64,000 nt of DNA from an uncultured Clostridia bacterium (GTDB lineage Bacteria; Bacillota; Clostridia; TANB77; CAG-508), in contig CAKMVZ010000001.1 in assembly GCA_928721915.1 (NCBI GenBank), positions 248,001-312,000 of the forward strand. The letters run 5' to 3'. This document shows, piece by piece, positions 47,564-55,764 of this stretch. How positions within the stretch are numbered: the first letter of the stretch is position 1; every line of letters starts with the position of its first letter. A program made the translations under genes and the position numbers. The notes below the pieces were generated by a model. It had not been told where the DNA came from. It ran no database searches and worked only from the letters and a program-made list of their open reading frames with translations.

Positions 47564-49960
47564 ATGAAAAATGTAGATTTAATTAAGAAAATGAATTTAG
47601 AAGAAAAAGCAAGTCTTTGTGTGGGTGGAAGTTATTGGAAAAGTAAAGGAATAGAAAGATTAGGAATTCCTGAAATTGTTATGTCAGATGGTCCTCATGG
47701 ACTTAGATTTTCTAAATTAGATCCTAAAAAACTAGGATTAAATGATAGTGAAGTATCAACTTGTTTTCCTACAGGAGCAACAATTGCAAATACTTGGAAT
47801 AAAGAATTAGTATATAAATTAGGTAAAGCTTTAGGTTTAGAAGCTAGAAGCAAGGGAATAAATATAATTTTAGGACCTGCGATTAATATTAAAAGAAGTC
47901 CATTATGTGGAAGAAATTTTGAATATTTTTCTGAAGATCCATATTTGACAGGAATTTTAGGTTCAATGTATGTAAATGGTGTGCAAAGTGAAAATGTTGG
48001 AGTATGTGTAAAACATTTTGCTTGTAATAATCAGGAAAATAGAAGAATGACTGTAAATGTTGTAGTTGATGAAAGAACTTTAAGAGAAATATATTTAAAA
48101 GCATTTCAAATGATAGTAAAAAATTCAAAGCCATGGTCTATAATGAGCGCATATGTTAGATTAAATGGTGTTTATTGTACAGAAAATAAATATTTATTAG
48201 ATGACATTTTAAGAAAAGAATGGGGTTTTAATGGGATAGTTATTTCTGATTGGGGAGCAGAAAATGATAGAGTATCTGGAATTAAGGCTGGTCAAGAATT
48301 AGAGATGCCTGCAGACTCTGGAGATGGAGTAAATGAAATTATAAATGCTGTAAAATCAGGTGAAATTAAAGAATCAGAGTTAGATAAAATTGTTGATAGA
48401 ATTTTAACAATTGCTTTAAGAGGGAAAAATAATAAGATTAAACAATATAATCAAGAAAAACATCATAAATTAGCTGAAGAAATTGCAGAAGATGCAATAG
48501 TTTTGTTAAAAAATGAAAATAATATCTTACCTATTTCCAAAAATAAAAAGATTGCTTTAATAGGTGATATGGCAGAAAAGCCAAGATATCAAGGGGCTGG
48601 AAGCTCAAGAATTAATGCTTATAAAATAGAAAATATAATAGAAAATTTTAAGATAAATGGTTTAAACTTTGAATTTGCAAAAGGGTATGAAAGAATTGAA
48701 GATGGAAGAAAGGATAAACATTTAATAAAAGAAGCAGTAGAGATTGCTAAAAATTCAGATTATGCAATTATATTTGCAGGATTAACTGAGAATTATGAAT
48801 CTGAGGGATTAGATAGAGTTAGTTTAAATATTCCTGAAAACCAAAATAAATTAATAGATGAAGTTTGCAGAGTTAATAAAAATGTTATAATTGTTTTGCA
48901 AAATGGTTCTCCTATTCAAATGCCGTGGATAAATAAAGTAAAAGCTGTAGTTACAGGATATTTAGGTGGAGAAGCAAGTGGTCTATCTATGTATAACTGT
49001 TTAGTTGGAAATATAAATCCGAGTGGAAAATTAGCTGAAAGTTATCCAATGAAACTAGAAGATACACCATGTTATAAAAACTTTCCAGGAAGCGAGGTTT
49101 CTTGTGAGTATAAAGAATCAATTTATGTTGGATATAGATATTATGATAAAATAAAAAAAGAAGTTTTATTTCCATTTGGGTTTGGATTAAGTTATACGGA
49201 ATTTAAATATTCGAAATTGAAAATTGATCAAATAAAGGATACTCTTAAAGTTTCGTTTAAAATTAAAAATATAGGAAAAGTAAAAGGAAAAGAAATTGCC
49301 CAAGTTTATGTATCACAAAAAGGACCTATGATTTTTAAACCTGAAAAAGAATTAAAAGGATTTGAGAAAATAGAATTAGAGCCTGGTGAAGAACAAGAAG
49401 TTGTAATTAAGTTAGATAGAAGTTCTTTTGAATATTACAATGTTAAAGAGAAAAGGTGGTCTGTAGAAAATGGAAAATATTATATATTGGTTGGAAAATC
49501 AAGCAGAGATATAGTTTTAAAAGAAGAAATAAAAATAAAGTCTGGTGATATAAATATTGATAAAAAATATGGCAATTCTTATGAAACTGGAAATATTAAA
49601 AATGTTACAGATAAAGAGTTTGAAGAATTACTAGGATATAAAATTCCTGATAGAAAATTTAAGTTAGAAGAGGCTTCAGAATATAATACAATTGAGCAGC
49701 TAAAACATACTAAAGTAGGTAAGCTTATATGGAATGAAGGAATTAAAAAAATGCACGCTCTTATGAGGGAGCAGAAAATAAATCAAGCTTTAGAGATTAT
49801 GGTATTTTTGCAAAAGCCTTTAAAAAGAGTTTATCTTGATAAAAGAAATAAAATAACAAAAGAAATGGTAGAAGAGTTTTTATCTTTTGCTAAAAATGGA
49901 GAATCACCTGAAAAATGTCTTTTGATTGATGAGTTTTGGAAAGATCAAGGTAATTATTAA
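47564..49960 (+). CDS. Glycoside hydrolase family 3 beta-glucosidase
   Basis: 798 residues from the ATG at 47564 (GGTGAT six bases upstream); the ATG at 47552 behind AAAGGAAA is also possible. The GH3 N-terminal barrel has VMSDGPHGLRF, GPAINIKRSPLCGRNFEYFSEDPYL, KHFACNNQE and the nucleophile VISDWGAEND near residue 230. The second alpha/beta domain has ENNILPISKNKKIALIG, GLTENYESEGLDR and VVTGYLGGEAS. The fibronectin-like end (GKEIAQVYVS) is followed by about 130 extra residues, DKEFEELLGYKIPDRKF and a helical tail. There is no signal peptide, so it is cytoplasmic and cuts imported beta-glucosides. Confidence 0.92.
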   Translation: MKNVDLIKKMNLEEKASLCVGGSYWKSKGIERLGIPEIVMSDGPHGLRFSKLDPKKLGLNDSEVSTCFPTGATIANTWNKELVYKLGKALGLEARSKGINIILGPAINIKRSPLCGRNFEYFSEDPYLTGILGSMYVNGVQSENVGVCVKHFACNNQENRRMTVNVVVDERTLREIYLKAFQMIVKNSKPWSIMSAYVRLNGVYCTENKYLLDDILRKEWGFNGIVISDWGAENDRVSGIKAGQELEMPADSGDGVNEIINAVKSGEIKESELDKIVDRILTIALRGKNNKIKQYNQEKHHKLAEEIAEDAIVLLKNENNILPISKNKKIALIGDMAEKPRYQGAGSSRINAYKIENIIENFKINGLNFEFAKGYERIEDGRKDKHLIKEAVEIAKNSDYAIIFAGLTENYESEGLDRVSLNIPENQNKLIDEVCRVNKNVIIVLQNGSPIQMPWINKVKAVVTGYLGGEASGLSMYNCLVGNINPSGKLAESYPMKLEDTPCYKNFPGSEVSCEYKESIYVGYRYYDKIKKEVLFPFGFGLSYTEFKYSKLKIDQIKDTLKVSFKIKNIGKVKGKEIAQVYVSQKGPMIFKPEKELKGFEKIELEPGEEQEVVIKLDRSSFEYYNVKEKRWSVENGKYYILVGKSSRDIVLKEEIKIKSGDINIDKKYGNSYETGNIKNVTDKEFEELLGYKIPDRKFKLEEASEYNTIEQLKHTKVGKLIWNEGIKKMHALMREQKINQALEIMVFLQKPLKRVYLDKRNKITKEMVEEFLSFAKNGESPEKCLLIDEFWKDQGNY

Positions 49961-49982
49961 ATTTAATATGAATAAAAATGTT

Positions 49983-50040
49983 CTCTTAAGAGAAAACTAA
50001 AATTAAAATTTTAAGTTTTCTTTTAAGAGATTCTTTATTT
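49983..50040 (+). terminator. Shared terminator family, copy 4
   Basis: CTCTTAAGAGAAAACT pairs with AGTTTTCTTTTAAGAG, then T-rich. It follows the GH3 gene. Confidence 0.85.
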
Positions 50041-50061
50041 ATAGATTTGTTATATATTTAA

Positions 50062-50198
50062 TTAGTTTAGAAGTGTGAGATTGCTTTTTGGTTTCATGTA
50101 TTTTATTTTGTAGAGTGAGACAGCTTTTTTGTTGTATATATTTGATTTTGAAGAGTGAATTCGCTTTTTACTTTTATTTAAGTTTGTATAGTGAATCC
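50062..50198 (+). repeat. Tandem remnants of element left flanks
   Basis: Four degenerate units of the type GAAGTGTGAGATTGCTTTTT, GAGTGAGACAGCTTTTTT, GAGTGAATTCGCTTTTTA and AGTGAATCCGCTTTTAAG lie in tandem before copy 3. Confidence 0.65.
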
Positions 50199-50355
50199 GC
50201 TTTTAAGGGTTTATATTTTTTAAAAGGGCAAAATCCCTACTTCGAAGAAAATGTAATCTTGATGGTTTTTGGAACCCTCAAGATAACATTTTCTAGCTCG
50301 CTGGTCCCCACACAAGTTTTGCTTATCCTTTTAAAAAATATAAACCCTTAAAAGC
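50199..50355 (+). repeat. 157-bp structured palindromic element, copy 3
   Basis: Perfect 29-bp arms (50199-50227, 50327-50355) of the same sequence as copy 2, and a core like both other copies. It lies in the gap after the GH3 gene. Confidence 0.88.
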
Positions 50356-50631
50356 TACTATGTACTTTAGAATAAATTAGTGTTAAAAATAGCTCTAAAA
50401 TGTTTTAAGGGATGTTTTAAGGAACGTGTTCAAAAAGCAGGTTAATTTGATAAATTTATTAAGAGCTTTGAATATTTTTCAAAGCCTTTTTTATTATTAA
50501 AATTACAAAAGTGTGATTAATTAATAAATAAGTACTGAAATAATGTGATATAATTATAAAATATATGTAAAAAAATGTGATATAATTATTTGAAAAATTT
50601 GTAAAGATGAGAAAATTATAAATAGTAAATA

Positions 50632-50728
50632 GAATTTATATTACAAGCATATGAATAATTTAATATGAAATGAAAAAATTATGAATATTCCATTATTTTT
50701 AGTTGAATATATAGAAAAATTTATTTAA
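50632..50728 (+). pseudogene. Remnant of a second AAA/DUF4143 ATPase gene
   Basis: Bases 50640-50655 match the middle of the ATPase gene (ATTACAAGCATATGAA, compare 36602) and 50670-50728 match its last 20 codons (FLVEYIEKFI and stop). Everything between is deleted. The flanks upstream (50400-50630) and downstream match the flanks of the intact gene. Confidence 0.8.
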
Positions 50729-50753
50729 TATAATTATTAAAAATAAAATTAAA

Positions 50754-50808
50754 CTCTTAAGAGAAAACTATATTTAAGATTAAGTTTATTTTAAGAGATT
50801 TTTTTATT
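50754..50808 (+). terminator. Shared terminator family, copy 5
   Basis: CTCTTAAGAG with TTTTAAGAG, T-rich tail, directly after the ATPase remnant. Confidence 0.8.
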
Positions 50809-50897
50809 TGAAAATTAGGATTTTTAAATTAAAACCAAAAAGTTTTTATTAAATATGAAAATCATTTAAAAAAATAATTTTAAATTTGAAAGAAATG

Positions 50898-50951
50898 TTT
50901 ACAATTAAAAATATTATAGATATAATTTAAACGTATTGGTTGTATAACCAA
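50898..50951 (+). promoter_or_regulatory. Promoter plus TTGGTT/AACCAA palindrome, third copy
   Basis: TTTACA (50898-50903), 17-base spacer, TATAAT (50921-50926); palindrome TTGGTT-GTAT-AACCAA at 50936-50951. Nearly identical to the second copy. Confidence 0.75.
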
Positions 50952-50984
50952 TATGAAATTTAAAATTAAATAATGGAGGAAAAC

Positions 50985-52338
50985 ATGGATAAACAAAAGA
51001 GAATTTTTGGGTTTTCAAAAAGTTTTGATTCTTTAAAGAGAAATTCCGGAGTAACATTAGTAGCATTAGTAATAACAATAATAGTATTGTTAATATTAGC
51101 AGGAGTAACAATTGCTTTAGTAGTACGGAGATAATGGAGTATTAAATCAAGCAGTAAATGCAGCAGATGAGACGAATAGAGCGAATGTACAAACTGAGCT
51201 TGAGATGGCAGTAAGTGCAGTTGTAGCAGATTGGAGCGGAGCAAGATATGTAAATGGGTCAAATGAATCATTAGAAGATTACATGACTAAGGAAAGAGTA
51301 GAAAGCAATATGAATACTGCTGATTATGAATTAAAAGAATTTGAATTAAATACAGAAAATGGAGTAATAGTAGGATATAAAGGAAAAGATTATAACTTCA
51401 CAGTAGAAATAACATCAAGTGGAAATAGCGCCAAAGTAATATATGAAGGAAATAGTGAAGGAAGCAGCGGAGGTTCTGGAAGTGATGAAGAAGAACCGCC
51501 AATAGAGATCGATTATGAATATGGTGATGTAGAATCTTATGGAGATTATGTAGACTATCCAATAGATTTAAACGAAGATGGAAATACTACAAATGATTGG
51601 AGAATATTTTATAATAACGGAACAAATATCTTTATAATAGCAGCAGAATATGTGAAAAGTGATTCAGAGTATTTAGATTTAGCGACAGCTGAAATTTATG
51701 CTTCATCAAATTCAAAACCAGATGATATTTATTCATTAAGCTGGAATAATAATGGTGTTACATTTAATACTCATACTGGTGGAAATAGTGTTATAGATGC
51801 AGAAATAGCAAATTTATTTATGTATAATAATTACTATAATAATTATCTTTCTTCAGTTTATATAAACGTAAGAGCAACAGCTTCATTACTAGATACATTG
51901 GCGTGGGATGGGTTTGTTGATAATAGTGGGCTAGCTGATTATGCAATTGGTGGACCAACTTTAGAGATGTGGGTAGCAAGTTATAATGCAAAAGGTTATT
52001 TACCATTGTATACAAATATAAATGATTCTGGATATTATATAGGAAATTCAGAAGGAACAACTAGTCTTTTGTATGAATTAGAGGATAATGAAAATACAGG
52101 GTATAACGATACTTTATATGTTCCATATCAAGGAAAAATAAATAATTGTCAAGGATATTGGTTAGCTTCTCCAAGTGCAGGTGACTATACTTCTATAATG
52201 TGTGTAAGTTGTTTAACACCAGGAATATCCGGTAATATGTATAACAATAGTGTAGGAGTTAGACCAATTGTATCATTAAAAACTGATACTATAGCTACGT
52301 ATAATGGAAATGGTGTATGGATATTATCTAATGAGTAA
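50985..52338 (+). CDS. Prepilin-like protein, paralogue with a different C-terminus; +1 CGG shift
   Basis: 450 residues with the C at 51126 skipped. The leader, hydrophobic segment, CGG site and first ~190 residues are close to identical to the gene at 37648, including many synonymous positions, so the duplication or gene conversion is recent. After EYVKSDSEYLDL the sequences diverge (ATAEIYASSNSKPDDIYSLSWNNNG here), yet keep the same DUF6273-like frame, with WDGFVDNSGLADYAIGGPTLEMWVASYN and NCQGYWLASPSAG, ending GVRPIVSLKTD. The pattern suits a variable surface domain on a constant anchor. GGAGGAAA precedes the ATG. Confidence 0.87.
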
Positions 52339-52544
52339 AAAAGTTACGCTATTTTGAAGGAAGATTTGTAGGTTAAATACAAGTTTTCCTTTTTATTTTT
52401 AATTAAAAACTTTAAGTTTTTGTATATAAATTCTTTAAAATTAATTGATAATAAAAAATTTTTATGATAATATTTTTATATTAAGTTTTATAATAGAAGC
52501 ATAAGATATAACAATTATAAAAAGCAAATAAAAAGGAGAATGAT

Positions 52545-52739
52545 ATGGAAAAAAGATTAAAAATAATTAAAGAAAGATGTCCTCAAAATCATAAATGTCC
52601 AGCAGTAGAAGTTTGTCCTGTTGGTGCGCTTTCACAAGATGCATTTAATGCTCCAGAAATTGACCACGAAAAGTGTATAAAATGTGGAAAATGTTCTAAT
52701 TTTTGTCCTAAAAAAGCTTTAGTTTTAGAAGAGGTTTAA
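52545..52739 (+). CDS. Small 4Fe-4S ferredoxin-like protein
   Basis: 64 residues. Cys residues fall as CPQNHKCPAVEVCPVGAL and CIKCGKCSNFCPKKAL. The second group is a classic C-x2-C-x2-C-x3-CP cluster motif, and the first is its partner with a wider spacing (C-x5-C-x5-CP). It should carry one or two iron-sulfur clusters and act as an electron carrier, or as a small domain protein near redox enzymes. AAAGGAG lies 7 bases before the ATG. The next gene starts after 2 bases, so the two are co-transcribed. Confidence 0.85.
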   Translation: MEKRLKIIKERCPQNHKCPAVEVCPVGALSQDAFNAPEIDHEKCIKCGKCSNFCPKKALVLEEV

Positions 52740-52741
52740 AG

Positions 52742-53264
52742 ATGAATAAAATAATTGTTATTGGTTGTCCTCGGAGCTGGTAAAAGTACTTTTGCTAGAA
52801 AATTAAGAGATATAACAAATCTTCCTTTATATTATTTAGATAAAATTTGGCATAGACCTGATAAAACAACAATTTCCAAAGTAGAATTTGATGAAAAAAT
52901 TTCAAAATTATTAGAAGAAGAAAAATGGATAATAGATGGAAATTATCAAAGAACTCTTGAAATGAGATTAAAAAAGTGTGATACAGCTTTTTTATTAGAT
53001 TATCCAATAGAAATTTGTTTAAGCGGAGCTAAGTCAAGAATTGGAACTAAAAGAGAGGATTTGCCATGGCTAGAAAGAGAATTTGATAAAGATTTTGAAG
53101 AATGGATTATTAATTTTCCAAAAGTAAAATTGCCAGAAATTTATGAAATTATAAACAAATATAAAGAAAATAAAAATATAATTATATTTAAAACAAGAGA
53201 AGAATCAGATAAATATTTAAAAAATTTAAAGAGTAATTGGAGAAATAGAATTGAAAATAAATGA
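52742..53264 (+). CDS. Small P-loop kinase (FlaR/adenylate-kinase-like), read through a +1 CGG shift
   Basis: 173 residues with the C at 52772 skipped. The +1 reading completes the P-loop GCPGAGKS at residues 8-15; the Gly at position 11 is the decoded CGGA. Zero frame reads CCT CGG AGC TGG TAA. Further motifs are LPLYYLDKIWHRPDKT, WIIDGNYQRTLEMRL (acceptor-binding DGNY) and FLLDYPIEICL (Walker B-like). These fit the DNA topology modulation/FlaR-type small kinases related to adenylate and shikimate kinases. Its substrate is unknown. Its end overlaps the next gene by 14 bases. Confidence 0.87.
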
Positions 53265-53907
53265 GTTAAATAAAGAATATGATAAATTGCAAGAAAAATA
53301 TGGAGCAAAAGAATTAAATTCTATATATAATGGAGGATGTGAGAATAATCCTAATATATGTTTTGTATTTATGAATCCGACAGGGAAAAATATAGCGTCT
53401 TATCGTGAATGGAAAGGGAGAAAATCTCCTTGGATTGGAACAAAAAATATATGGAAATTATTTTATAAATTAGAGTTGCTAGATAAAGATATTTTTGAAG
53501 AAATTCAAAAAAGAAAACCTATTGAATGGAATGAAGAATTTGCTGATTTAGTTTATAAAGATGTAGAAAAACATAAATTTTTTATAACAAATCTAGGAAA
53601 ATGTACTCAAATAGATGCAAGACCGCTTCCTGATAGTGTATATCAAGAGTATTTAGATTTACTTTGTAAAGAAATAGAATTAATAAAGCCAAAAATAATT
53701 ATAACTTTAGGAAATCAAGTAAGTTCTATTGTTTTAAACCAAAAAATATCAGTTTCACAATGCAGAAAAAGTTTTTTTAAAAAAGAAATTGCTGGCAATG
53801 AATATAAGATTTATCCAGTTTATTATCCTATTGGAAATGGCATGATGAATATAGATAAAGCAATCCAAGATATAAAATTTATTATTAAAGAAAATATTTT
53901 TAAGTAA
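53251..53907 (+). CDS. Uracil-DNA-glycosylase-superfamily protein
   Basis: 218 residues read from TTG at 53251 with GGAG nine bases upstream. The first motif CFVFMNPTGKNIASYREWKG resembles the UDG motif GINPG with Asn kept. A second region (FFITNLGKCTQID), then IKPKIIITLGNQVSS, is typical of UDG-fold proteins. The C-terminal motif YPVYYPIGNGMMN stands where WHPS-type loops occur, but its key His is absent, so activity on uracil is doubtful. No Fe-S cysteine group as in 45490. It overlaps the preceding kinase gene by 14 bases, implying translational coupling. Confidence 0.75.
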   Translation: MKINELNKEYDKLQEKYGAKELNSIYNGGCENNPNICFVFMNPTGKNIASYREWKGRKSPWIGTKNIWKLFYKLELLDKDIFEEIQKRKPIEWNEEFADLVYKDVEKHKFFITNLGKCTQIDARPLPDSVYQEYLDLLCKEIELIKPKIIITLGNQVSSIVLNQKISVSQCRKSFFKKEIAGNEYKIYPVYYPIGNGMMNIDKAIQDIKFIIKENIFK

Positions 53908-54013
53908 ATTGGATTTATAAGTCTTAATAAATTTGTAAATTATATTGATAAGATTAAAAACTTATGTTAATATTAGCAATATATAATAAAAAATGAAGTA
54001 AGAGGGGTTTTTT

Positions 54014-54589
54014 ATGAAAAAGGGAATAGTTGTAGTTATTATAATATTAATTATTTTACTAGGTATTGGAGGATATTTTGGAGTTAGATATTTTTTAGAT
54101 AATGGAATGTTAGAAAATTCTGAAATGGTTCCAAATGGAGGTTTAGGAGCAGTTCAAAAAGAAACAGTTGATACATTAATTGCAAAATTTAATACAGAAA
54201 TTATGAATAGTGGAATGGAATATCCAGCGAGCGATGAATATCTAACATTAGAGGAAAATCAATATTGGTATGGAATGTATGATGATATTTATTGTGTTGT
54301 TACACCAGAAGAATTTACAGGAGACAAAGCAGTAGATATAGTCAGTATGATGGTAATTTATATTCCAAATGATAGTGAAAATAAAGAAATGGCTATACAA
54401 TATGTAGAAAATTTAATAAAAGCAAATAACAGTGAAATAACAGATGAAGATGTAACATATTTAATGGAAGAGGCAGAAAATCAAAAAATTAATTCACTAA
54501 GCTCAAATAATGGAAAAGGAATTTCAGTAGGTATTTTTGAAGGAGAGGAGCATACAGAGTATCAAATTATTAGGGCTTATGAAGGGTAA
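54014..54589 (+). CDS. Membrane-anchored hypothetical protein
   Basis: 191 residues, not recognised. A single N-terminal transmembrane helix (about 4-27, GIVVVIIILIILLGIGGYFG) anchors an outer domain with acidic, Asn-rich strands: EMVPNGGLGAVQKETVDTLI, FNTEIMNSGMEYPASDEYLT, YWYGMYDDIYCVVTPEEF. There is no catalytic motif. GAGGGG lies 8 bases before the ATG. It precedes the putative nuclease gene by 8 bases, so co-transcription is possible. Confidence 0.7.
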   Translation: MKKGIVVVIIILIILLGIGGYFGVRYFLDNGMLENSEMVPNGGLGAVQKETVDTLIAKFNTEIMNSGMEYPASDEYLTLEENQYWYGMYDDIYCVVTPEEFTGDKAVDIVSMMVIYIPNDSENKEMAIQYVENLIKANNSEITDEDVTYLMEEAENQKINSLSSNNGKGISVGIFEGEEHTEYQIIRAYEG

Positions 54590-54597
54590 GATGTTAA

Positions 54598-55632
54598 ATG
54601 ATAAATAATAAAAATAGGAATTTTGATATTATAGAAGAGTTTGTAAAAAAACTATTTAAGCAACAAATTAAAGGTATAGAAATATTAGAACCATATTTTA
54701 CTAAAGCTAAAAGTAGAAAAATATTAATTGGTGATTTTTTATTTAAGATAGAAGATAAGAAATATATTGTTGAAGTTAAAAGTAGATTTTCTAGTACTTA
54801 TTTAAATAGAACATTAGAATATATGAATTCATTTTCAAAAGACTGTTTAGATATAGATTCTGAAGTAATTAAAATAGTTGTAGTATTAGATAAAATCCCA
54901 GAAAGCTATAAAAGAATTGCACATCAGAAATATCAAGAAATAAGTTTATTTGATATTTCAAATGTTTTATATATTATAAATGGAAATGAAAATTTATTAT
55001 TAAAATTAAACGGACTAATTAATTTTTCAGTAGAAAATATAATTCCCCAAAAGCCCAATATTGATTTCGAAATTAAAGAAACAGAATATAAAATATATAA
55101 AAAAGATTACATAGAACTGTTAGAAGGTATTGAACCTGGCAACGATTCTGCAAAAAAATATGAAAAACTAATAGGGGAGATTATAAAGATATTATTTTCA
55201 GATAAATTAGGCTTATTTTTTGAACAATCAAGAACAGAATATGGAATAAATATTTTTGATATGATTTGCAAGATAAAAAATAATGTAAATGACGAATTTT
55301 TCACTACGATTGAAAAGTATTTCAATTCAAAATATATTTTATTTGAATATAAAAATTACGATGATTTAATAGGTCAAGGAGAAATACATTCTACAGAAAA
55401 ATATTTATATAAAACTGCATTAAGAAATGTAGCGATAATAATTACAAGAAGAGGAATAAATGAAAATGGAAGAAGAACAATAGAAGGCATATTAAGAGAA
55501 ACAGGAAGATTAATTATTGTTTTAAATGATGAAGATATAAAAGAAATGATAAATTTATATAACAAAAATAAAGAAGTTTCTATTATTCTTGAAAATAAAT
55601 TAGATGAATTGTTGGTACATATTGAGAAGTAG
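54598..55632 (+). CDS. Protein with two PD-(D/E)XK-like nuclease motifs
   Basis: 344 residues. Near residues 40-65 GDFLFKIEDKKYIVEVKSRF fits the D-x(n)-E-x-K core of PD-(D/E)XK nucleases. Near 240-255 a second E-x-K-type motif occurs (KYILFEYKNYDDLIGQGE), followed by TEKYLYKTALRNVAIIITRRG, which resembles Mrr-like restriction endonuclease domains. It is not a known restriction enzyme family that I can name. Starts at ATG 8 bases after the preceding gene, after AAGGGTAAG. It is the last gene before the tRNA fragment and accessory region, so it may be a defence gene. Function is inferred from motifs only. Confidence 0.65.
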   Translation: MINNKNRNFDIIEEFVKKLFKQQIKGIEILEPYFTKAKSRKILIGDFLFKIEDKKYIVEVKSRFSSTYLNRTLEYMNSFSKDCLDIDSEVIKIVVVLDKIPESYKRIAHQKYQEISLFDISNVLYIINGNENLLLKLNGLINFSVENIIPQKPNIDFEIKETEYKIYKKDYIELLEGIEPGNDSAKKYEKLIGEIIKILFSDKLGLFFEQSRTEYGINIFDMICKIKNNVNDEFFTTIEKYFNSKYILFEYKNYDDLIGQGEIHSTEKYLYKTALRNVAIIITRRGINENGRRTIEGILRETGRLIIVLNDEDIKEMINLYNKNKEVSIILENKLDELLVHIEK

Positions 55633-55764
55633 GATAATAGTTGAAGAAAATTAAAATACTACTAAGTGTGAAGTAGTAAATGAGTTTTAATAGATTTTTG
55701 ATAATAATTTTTTTTAGGTTATGGAAAAATTATAGTAAGAAGGTGTAGAAAGATTGTGATTTTA

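Noticed and set aside
50088..50351. Open frame across the 157-bp element (copy 3)
   Set aside because: It lies wholly within palindromic and repeated DNA, has no ribosome site or recognisable protein, and shifts with the element's structure.
37648..52338. Diversity-generating retroelement acting on the DUF6273-like heads
   Set aside because: No reverse transcriptase or template repeat occurs in the window; divergence between paralogues is spread out and includes indels.
5400..52790. Classic P-site slippery sequence for +1 shifting
   Set aside because: The codons before the sites are of at least 14 kinds, with no shared slip-prone P-site pairing and no common Shine-Dalgarno-like stimulator that I can see.
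5041..53264. Sequencing or assembly error as the cause of the 17 breaks
   Set aside because: All 17 are the same base in the same context (extra C before GGN). They are not at homopolymers, they occur four times in one gene with a consistent frame sum, and in-frame CGG is missing elsewhere. Random error would not do this.
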